In this document: piece by piece, positions 58,895 to 64,000 of the stretch | Numbering within the stretch: position 1 is the first letter of the stretch | Layout: each line of letters starts with the position of its first letter | Program-made: the position numbers and the translations under genes | From: Paraburkholderia polaris | Lineage (GTDB): Bacteria > Pseudomonadota > Gammaproteobacteria > Burkholderiales > Burkholderiaceae | Reading direction: 5' to 3' | DNA length: 64,000 nt | NCBI RefSeq assembly: GCF_012927345.1 | Contig: NZ_JABBGJ010000021.1 | Coordinates: 93,954-157,953 of the forward strand | Notes under the pieces: generated by a model | Told to the model about the DNA's origin: nothing | The model's database searches: none | What the model saw: the letters and a program-made list of their open reading frames with translations, nothing else

Positions 58895-59263
58895 TTACAC
58901 TCTCCAGAGAATCTGCGCAGCGTAGCCCGCACATGCGAGCAGCCAGACGATCGTCAGCGCTTGAAGAAACAGGCGCGTGCCAACGGGCTTCACATAGTCC
59001 ATCCAGATGTCGCGGATACCAACCCACGCGTGATAGAACAGCGACAGCAGCGTGACAAACGTGGCGAGCTTCATCCATTGCGTTGCAAAGATCGAGGCCC
59101 AACCGTCATACGAGAAATCGCGCGCGCCGAAGAACCATGCGAGCAGGATCACCGTGTAGACGGCCATGATGCAGGCGGTAATGCGCTGGGCGAGCCAGTC
59201 GCGCAGACCGTAATGTGCGCCGACGACGAGACGCTTCGGACCGATTCGGTTATTAGCTGCCAT
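58895..59263 (-). CDS. sdhD: Succinate dehydrogenase membrane anchor subunit
   Basis: 122 residues from the ATG at 59263. Three membrane helices. The heme-ligand histidine region is FYHAWVGIRDIWMDYV, and the quinone-site aspartate and tyrosine pattern is retained. It lies four bases after sdhC and four before sdhA. Confidence 0.95.
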   Translation of the reverse strand: MAANNRIGPKRLVVGAHYGLRDWLAQRITACIMAVYTVILLAWFFGARDFSYDGWASIFATQWMKLATFVTLLSLFYHAWVGIRDIWMDYVKPVGTRLFLQALTIVWLLACAGYAAQILWRV

Positions 59264-59267
59264 TTTT

Positions 59268-59684
59268 TTAGAATGCTCCGAAAAGTTTGAGCGCAAAAGC
59301 AATCGTCAGAAGCGACGAAACGACCAGCACCACGATGGAGGTTTGCTTGCCCTTCTCTTTGGTCGTGAGGCCGTGGCTTGTGTCCATGAACAGGTGACGG
59401 ACACCAGCGCAGAAGTGAAACAGGAAGGCCCACGCGAGAACGAGCGTGATGAGCTTGACGATGATGTTGGAGAGGAAGCCCTTGAACACTTCGAAACTGA
59501 GTTCGGAAGTCAGGCTCTGATCAAAGAGGTACAGCAGGAACGGAAGAAAAACAAAAAGCAGACCACCGCTCAAGCGGTGCAAGATCGACACTCGCCCCGC
59601 TAGCGGTAGACGGTATGCCGTCAAAATCTGCCCGATACCGATGTTCCGGAATTCCGGCCTCGGTTTTTTTACGGCTTCAGCCAT
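59268..59684 (-). CDS. sdhC: Succinate dehydrogenase cytochrome b556 subunit
   Basis: 138 residues, three membrane helices. SILHRLSGGLLF near the first helix and HFCAGVRHLFMDTSHG with the heme histidine are typical. First gene of the sdhCDAB-sdhE-gltA series; its promoter must lie in 59685-59840, which shows no copy of the GntR palindrome seen upstream of mdh. Confidence 0.96.
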   Translation of the reverse strand: MAEAVKKPRPEFRNIGIGQILTAYRLPLAGRVSILHRLSGGLLFVFLPFLLYLFDQSLTSELSFEVFKGFLSNIIVKLITLVLAWAFLFHFCAGVRHLFMDTSHGLTTKEKGKQTSIVVLVVSSLLTIAFALKLFGAF

Positions 59685-59840
59685 GCTAGACCCCTACTAT
59701 GTAGTCACACTAATCCGCAATTTTAGCGCCTTTTTATATCGCGCTGCAGCGAAAACCACGACAGGTCCGTTACAGCGTGCGCGATAAAGGCGCCTTCAAA
59801 CAGGCGCGCGCGTGGGACACGGCGCCCTTTTCATCCCGAT

Positions 59841-60641
59841 TCAGCTCAGATCGTTCTGATAGTAATACCCGGTTGTGACATACCAACCACGGCGCACCTC
59901 AACCGGCCGGTCACCATATGTATAGGACACGCGCTCGACCGAAAGCAGCGGAAAACCCGCCGGCACATGCAGCAGATCAGCCACTGAAGGCTCGGCCGCA
60001 ACCGCGCGGATCTTCTCCGTTGCGCGGATCATGCGTGTGCCGAATTCAGTCTCGAACATCGCGTAGAGGGGACCTTTATACTCCGACAGCCGCTCGAGCG
60101 TGAGCCCGCGGAACACCGCGCCGGGCAACCAGATTTCGTCGAGCACGGTGACTTCGCCGTCGAACTGCAGCAAGCGCTTGATCAGCACCACCGGATCGGC
60201 GGGCTTGAGATCGAGTTGCCGGGCGATGTCCGCCGAAGCGCGCAAGCGCCGGCATTCAAGCAGGCGGCTGACGTGCGGGTGTTCCGCGCCGTCATCAGCC
60301 AGTAATCTGAGGAAGCGAAACTGGGCGCGGTCTTCATTGTGCGTTGCAACAAAAGTACCCTTGCCCTGGCGGCGCACCAGCAGGTTGTCGGCAGCAAGCT
60401 CGTCGATCGCTTTGCGCACTGTTCCCTGACTGACCTTGAATCTGGCCGCCAATTCGACTTCACTAGGAATGATCTCGCCAGGTTTCCACTCGCCGCTTTC
60501 GAGGCTCTGCGTAATCAAGCCCTTGATCTGCTGATACAAGGGGCTGAAAGTGGGCGACGTAGCGGGCGTGGCAGCGGATACACCCTCGCCCGCGGCCCCA
60601 TGGCCGTTCGGATTCGCGGTGTTCACCTGGTTCGAAGTCAT
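59841..60641 (-). CDS. GntR/HutC-family regulator with UTRA domain
   Basis: 266 residues. A winged-helix domain (LESGEWKPGEIIPSEVELAA, KVSQGTVRKAIDELAADNLLVRRQGKGTFVA) is followed by a UTRA effector domain (about 100-260, with PGAVFRGLTLERLSEYKGPLY, shown here as region only). UTRA domains bind small metabolites. It stands between the sdh and mdh genes, divergent from mdh, with a perfect palindrome 57 bases before its start. A role in TCA-cycle control, and self-control, is likely but not proven. Confidence 0.9.
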   Translation of the reverse strand: MTSNQVNTANPNGHGAAGEGVSAATPATSPTFSPLYQQIKGLITQSLESGEWKPGEIIPSEVELAARFKVSQGTVRKAIDELAADNLLVRRQGKGTFVATHNEDRAQFRFLRLLADDGAEHPHVSRLLECRRLRASADIARQLDLKPADPVVLIKRLLQFDGEVTVLDEIWLPGAVFRGLTLERLSEYKGPLYAMFETEFGTRMIRATEKIRAVAAEPSVADLLHVPAGFPLLSVERVSYTYGDRPVEVRRGWYVTTGYYYQNDLS

Positions 60642-60697
60642 CCGCGCATTTCATCATAAAGGGCCGTGCCGCGTCTAGGGTTTTCCCCTCAACAGAT

Positions 60698-60715
60698 ATG
60701 TCTTATATAAGACAT
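60698..60715. promoter_or_regulatory. 18-bp perfect palindrome, probable operator of the GntR regulator
   Basis: ATGTCTTATATAAGACAT reads the same on both strands. It is 57 bases before the GntR start and overlaps nothing coding. GntR/HutC-type proteins bind such short A/T-rich palindromes. A partial copy (ATAAGAT) follows at once. I saw no second copy in the other intergenic regions I checked (upstream of sdhC, gltA and prpC). Confidence 0.7.
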
Positions 60716-60724
60716 AAGATAATG

Positions 60725-60753
60725 TTGACTTTGTGCCTGACGACTCCTACACT
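60725..60753 (+). promoter_or_regulatory. Promoter-like pair beside the palindrome
   Basis: TTGACT (60725-60730) and TACACT (60748-60753) with 17 bases between. It points towards mdh, nine bases after the palindrome, so a bound GntR protein would block it. If used, the mdh leader would be about 390 bases long. Confidence 0.45.
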
Positions 60754-61146
60754 CCCTGTCGAGCAAGGGTTTGCGGGTTTTTCGGCAGTTGTTTTGCACT
60801 GTGCAATGCGACGCCGTAGCGCACCGGCAGCCACTCTGCACCATGCTGTTCCCACGCAGTCCAGGTTTCGATCCGCCGCCATTCGTTGGTCAGACGCTTG
60901 CCGAAACGCGCTGTTTGCAGGAGCCCGCACCGTGCAGCGGCGACCCGGTACCAACATGCCCCGCTCCCCGCCCAGCAGTACAAGTTTCCGGCATGGCGGT
61001 CTTGCCGCAGCGCGCCGCACAGCCCCGGTACATTCCGAGGCCGTACGCGAACAGTGAATTCCGCCGTGTTTCACAACGCTTCGCTGAACGCGCATATAGA
61101 ATGGCGTTTTCCCTAGCGTCTAACGCATCGTCCTGGAGATTTCTCA

Positions 61147-62130
61147 ATGGCTAAGCCCGCAAAGCGCGTTGCCGTCACCGGCGCCGCAGGTCAAATCGCT
61201 TACTCCCTGCTGTTCCGCATCGCCAATGGCGATCTGCTCGGCAAGGATCAGCCGGTTATCCTGCAACTGCTCGACCTCCCGCAAGCTCAAGGCGCCGTCA
61301 AAGGCGTCGTGATGGAACTGGATGATTGCGCATTCCCGCTGCTGTCGGGCGTCGTGATCACTGACGACCCGAAGGTTGCATTCAAGGATGCAGACGTTGC
61401 CCTGCTGGTCGGCGCACGTCCGCGTTCGAAAGGCATGGAGCGTAAAGACCTGCTGTCGGCAAACGCAGAAATCTTCACGGTTCAGGGCAAGGCGCTGAAC
61501 GAAGTCGCCAGCCGCGACGTGAAGGTGCTGGTGGTCGGCAACCCGGCCAACACGAATGCCTACATCGCCATGAAGTCGGCGCCGGATCTGCCGAAGAAGA
61601 ACTTCACCGCCATGCTGCGTCTGGACCACAACCGCGCGCTGTCGCAACTGGCCGCCAAGTCGGGCAAGCCGGTCGCTTCGATCGAAAAGCTGGCTGTGTG
61701 GGGCAACCACTCGCCGACCATGTACCCGGACTTCCGCGTTGCAACGGCAGAAGGTCAAGACCTGACCAAGCTGATCAACGACGAAGAATGGAACCGCAAC
61801 ACGTTCATCCCGACCGTCGGCAAGCGCGGCGCGGCGATCATCGAAGCGCGCGGCCTGTCGTCGGCAGCGTCGGCAGCTAACGCTGCAATCGACCACGTGC
61901 GTGACTGGGTGCTCGGCACGAACGGCAAGTGGGTCACGATGGGTATCCCGTCGGACGGTTCGTATGGCATTCCGGAAGACATCATCTACGGTGTACCGGT
62001 TACGTGCGAAAACGGCGAGTACAAGCGCGTTGAAGGTCTGGAAATCGACGCGTTCTCGCGCGAAAAGATGGACGGCACGCTGAACGAGTTGCTCGAAGAG
62101 CGCGAAGGCGTTCAACACCTGCTCGGCTAA
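61147..62130 (+). CDS. mdh: Malate dehydrogenase
   Basis: 327 residues. [19 protein letters not shown] is the NAD-binding loop; the catalytic histidine is in [14 protein letters not shown], and arginines of the substrate loop are in [15 protein letters not shown]. It is the cytosolic-type enzyme common in betaproteobacteria. GGAG lies 8-9 bases before the ATG. A terminator follows. Confidence 0.98.
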
Positions 62131-62145
62131 GCCCCGATGCAGACG

Positions 62146-62188
62146 AACCGGAACTCCGAAGCGTCACCGCGGCGGGTTCCGGTTTTTT
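62146..62188 (+). terminator. Terminator after mdh
   Basis: AACCGGAAC (62146-62154) pairs with GTTCCGGTT (62176-62184), with a 21-base loop, followed by T-rich DNA (62183-62188). It lies 15 bases after the mdh stop. Confidence 0.8.
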
Positions 62189-62357
62189 ACGTGCGAATGC
62201 AGGCACGGCGCTCCACTTTGCGATTCATTCAGCAATTTGTCGTGCCAGTATTCGCCTCTGATTCGAACGCGCTTTGCATCACGGCGTGCTGATCGCCGAG
62301 CAGAACGCGTCCGAATCCGATTTACCCACCCGACCATCCAGAATCCTGACGCCGAAG

Positions 62358-63374
62358 ATGCGCGCCCTCACACCCGCCGAAGTGCTGTTTGACGGCGAAG
62401 TGCCGCCCGCTGTGCTGCCTGCCTGCGATCACTACGCCGGCAGCGAGAAGCTGATGCTGAAATCGCTGGCATTGCAGCAACAGCTCGGCCCGGTGTTCGA
62501 CGTCACGCTCGATTGTGAAGACGGCGCGCAGGTCGGCCGCGAAGCCGAACACGCGGAACTGGTCGCGTCGCTGCTGGGCAGCGAGCATGACCGCTTCGGT
62601 CGCGTCGGCGTGCGGATTCACGACTTCGATCACGCGCACTGGCGTGACGACGTCCGTCTCATTCTGCGCGCCGCAAAGCGAGCGCCTGCTTACATCACCC
62701 TCCCGAAGATCCGCAACGTCCCCGATGCCGCCGAAATGGTCGCGTTCATCGAGGCGACGCGGCGCGAACTCGGCATTGCGCAACCAGTGCCGGTGCAACT
62801 CCTGGTCGAAACCCATGGCGCGTTGACGCGCGTGTTCGATCTGGCCGCGCTCCCCGGCGTCGAGGCGCTGAGCTTCGGCCTGATGGACTTCGTTTCCGCG
62901 CACGACGGCGCGATTCCCGATACCGCCATGCGTTCGCCCGGTCAGTTCGATCATCCGCTGGTGCGGCGCGCGAAGCTCGAGATTTCGGCGGCCTGCCATG
63001 CGTATGGCAAGGTGCCGTCACATAACGTCAGCACGGAAGTGCGCGACATGAGCGTGGTCGCGAGCGACGCCGCCCGCGCCCGCAACGAGTTCGGCTACAC
63101 GCGCATGTGGAGCATCCATCCGGCGCAGATCGAAGCGATCGTGGCCGCGTTCGCACCGCGCGACGAAGAAATCGTCACCGCTACCGAAATTCTACTGGCC
63201 GCCCAGTCCGCGCAATGGGGACCGACGCGCCATCACGACACGCTGCACGACCGGGCGAGCTATCGCTATTACTGGTCGGTGCTGCGTCGCGCGCAATCCA
63301 CTGGCCGCGCCGTCCCGCAAGACGCCGCGCCGCTCTTCACGAAAGTGGATGCTAACGGGCAAGCGGCATCATGA
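62358..63374 (+). CDS. HpcH/HpaI-CitE-family CoA-ester lyase
   Basis: 338 residues from the ATG at 62358, where the family-like sequence MRALTPAEVLFDGE begins; the frame is open to a TTG at 62274 and no good ribosome site decides between them. The barrel shows DVTLDCEDGAQVG (metal-binding acidic residues), ITLPKIRNVPDA, LLVETHGALTRVFD and GFTRMWSIHPAQIE-like SIHPAQI. Members cleave or form CoA esters such as citramalyl-, malyl- or citryl-CoA. Lone CitE-like genes like this one, without citD or citF, are often malyl/citramalyl-CoA enzymes, but the substrate is not clear here. Its end overlaps a small ORF by four bases. Confidence 0.82.
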   Translation: MRALTPAEVLFDGEVPPAVLPACDHYAGSEKLMLKSLALQQQLGPVFDVTLDCEDGAQVGREAEHAELVASLLGSEHDRFGRVGVRIHDFDHAHWRDDVRLILRAAKRAPAYITLPKIRNVPDAAEMVAFIEATRRELGIAQPVPVQLLVETHGALTRVFDLAALPGVEALSFGLMDFVSAHDGAIPDTAMRSPGQFDHPLVRRAKLEISAACHAYGKVPSHNVSTEVRDMSVVASDAARARNEFGYTRMWSIHPAQIEAIVAAFAPRDEEIVTATEILLAAQSAQWGPTRHHDTLHDRASYRYYWSVLRRAQSTGRAVPQDAAPLFTKVDANGQAAS

Positions 63375-63520
63375 ACACGATGGTCAATGCAGCAGCCGGC
63401 GTTGTCGCGCTGGACGGCCCTCAGACGCGCCACCGCGCAATGACGTCGGGCGGCACCTGCGGCAGCGTCAGGCGGGCGCAGAATGTGCGTTTCAAGCCAC
63501 GGTTCAACCAGAAGCAATAA
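63371..63520 (+). CDS. Hypothetical 49-residue ORF overlapping the CoA-ester lyase stop
   Basis: It starts in an ATGA overlap with the lyase stop and ends 25 bases before the prpC-like start. The product begins MNTMVNAAAGVVALDGPQ and ends in a basic RFKPRFNQKQ. No family is recognised. The overlap suggests coupled translation, but it may simply be a chance frame in the gap. Confidence 0.35.
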   Translation: MNTMVNAAAGVVALDGPQTRHRAMTSGGTCGSVRRAQNVRFKPRFNQKQ

Positions 63521-63545
63521 GCAGGCACAAAGGAGATTGCGGGAG

Positions 63546-64000
63546 ATGAGCGAGACGACGCAAACCGCCGGTGCACAAGGCGGGAACGAACCTAATAGCG
63601 GCTTCAAACCGAAGAAATCCGTCGCGCTGTCCGGCGTGACGGCTGGTAACACCGCGCTGTGCACGGTCGGCAAGACCGGCAACGATCTGCACTACCGCGG
63701 CTACGACATTCTCGACATCGCCGGTGCGTGTGAATTCGAAGAAATCGCGTATCTGCTGGTCCACGAAAAGCTGCCGACGCAAGCCGAGCTGACCGCCTAC
63801 AAGACCAAACTCAAGGCGCTGCGCGGCCTGCCCGCGAACGTCAAAGCCGCGCTGGAATGGATTCCGGCCGCCGCTCACCCGATGGACGTGATGCGCACCG
63901 GCGTGTCGGTGCTCGGCACCGTATTGCCTGAGAAAGACGACCACAACCTGCCAGGCGCGCGCGACATCGCCGACAAGCTGATGGCCTCGCTCGGTTCGAT
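63546..64000 (+). CDS. prpC: 2-methylcitrate synthase / citrate synthase-like protein (N-terminal part)
   Basis: First 151 residues; it continues past the window. KKSVALSGVTAGNTALCTVG, then GYDILDIAGACEFEEIAYLL and HPMDVMRTGVSVLGT are typical of short-form methylcitrate synthases, which condense propionyl-CoA with oxaloacetate. This differs clearly from the long GltA encoded at 54632-55933. AGGAG lies ten bases before the ATG. Calling it PrpC and not a second citrate synthase rests on similarity only, and the active-site histidines are outside the window. Confidence 0.82.
   Translation, partial: MSETTQTAGAQGGNEPNSGFKPKKSVALSGVTAGNTALCTVGKTGNDLHYRGYDILDIAGACEFEEIAYLLVHEKLPTQAELTAYKTKLKALRGLPANVKAALEWIPAAAHPMDVMRTGVSVLGTVLPEKDDHNLPGARDIADKLMASLGS

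Larger units (their letters stand above)
60642..61146. other. Long intergenic region between gntR and mdh
   Basis: 505 bases without a supported gene. It holds the palindromic operator and a promoter-like pair near 60698-60753, and close to mdh a TTCACA (61070-61075) with TATAGA (61095-61100), 19 apart, that may be the mdh promoter. Open frames in the middle have poor codon use and no recognisable sequence. Confidence 0.5.

Noticed and set aside
60771..61154. 127-codon frame in the gntR-mdh gap
   Set aside because: Overlaps the mdh start, has no ribosome site, no family likeness and Arg/Ala/Pro-rich content typical of chance frames.

Overview
The window looks like part of a secondary chromosome of a Burkholderiaceae bacterium, most probably Paraburkholderia or Burkholderia. 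The basis is high G+C, strongly G/C-ending codons, and two gene orders I know from that group: leuC-(entericidin)-leuD-leuB-asd-fimV-truA-trpF-trpB-(methyltransferase)-trpA-accD-folC-dedD-cvpA-purF-metZ, and gltA-sdhE-sdhBADC / gntR / mdh / CoA-ester lyase / prpC. The species call is inference.

Layout. 1-1107 (minus): the end of a membrane sugar/alcohol dehydrogenase locus (GMC flavoprotein cut by the window edge, plus its Tat-exported small subunit). 1474-2136: DUF1345 membrane protein. 2613-21047 (plus): a seven-gene alpha-glucan/trehalose operon, glgE, treS-maltokinase fusion, glgB, glgX, treZ, malQ, treY, mostly with overlapping ends and closed by a strong terminator. Together these can turn trehalose into maltose-1-phosphate and then branched glucan, and turn glucan back into trehalose. 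21130-28325: small accessory genes (SnoaL-like protein, TetR regulator, a DUF3299-like/dipeptidase fusion, TauE/SafE permease, CBS-domain membrane protein, a histidine kinase with a degenerate ATPase domain, FKBP, AraC regulator).

28692-32278 (plus) is the most unusual part. A 60-residue peptide with four copies of Gly-Cys-Ile-Ser, the last forming the exact C-terminus, sits behind a near-perfect ribosome binding site. It is followed by a 14-bp perfect hairpin, a PaaK-like adenylate-forming enzyme, a small protein resembling the GRDP-like family, and an MFS exporter. The layout is that of a ribosomally made and modified peptide (RiPP) locus: precursor, modifying enzymes, exporter. I recognise no described class that matches it.

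32329-51715 (minus) is housekeeping: methionine, purine, folate, fatty-acid, tryptophan and leucine biosynthesis, with fimV, truA, asd, an orphan-looking DNA methyltransferase inside the trp genes and an entericidin lipoprotein inside the leu genes. 51966-54427 holds a divergent DUF1479 dioxygenase-like gene and AraC regulator. 54632-64000 holds TCA-cycle genes: citrate synthase, SdhE and succinate dehydrogenase on the minus strand, a GntR regulator with an 18-bp perfect palindromic operator, then malate dehydrogenase, a CoA-ester lyase, a tiny overlapping ORF and the start of 2-methylcitrate synthase. I saw no tRNA, rRNA, insertion sequence or CRISPR array.
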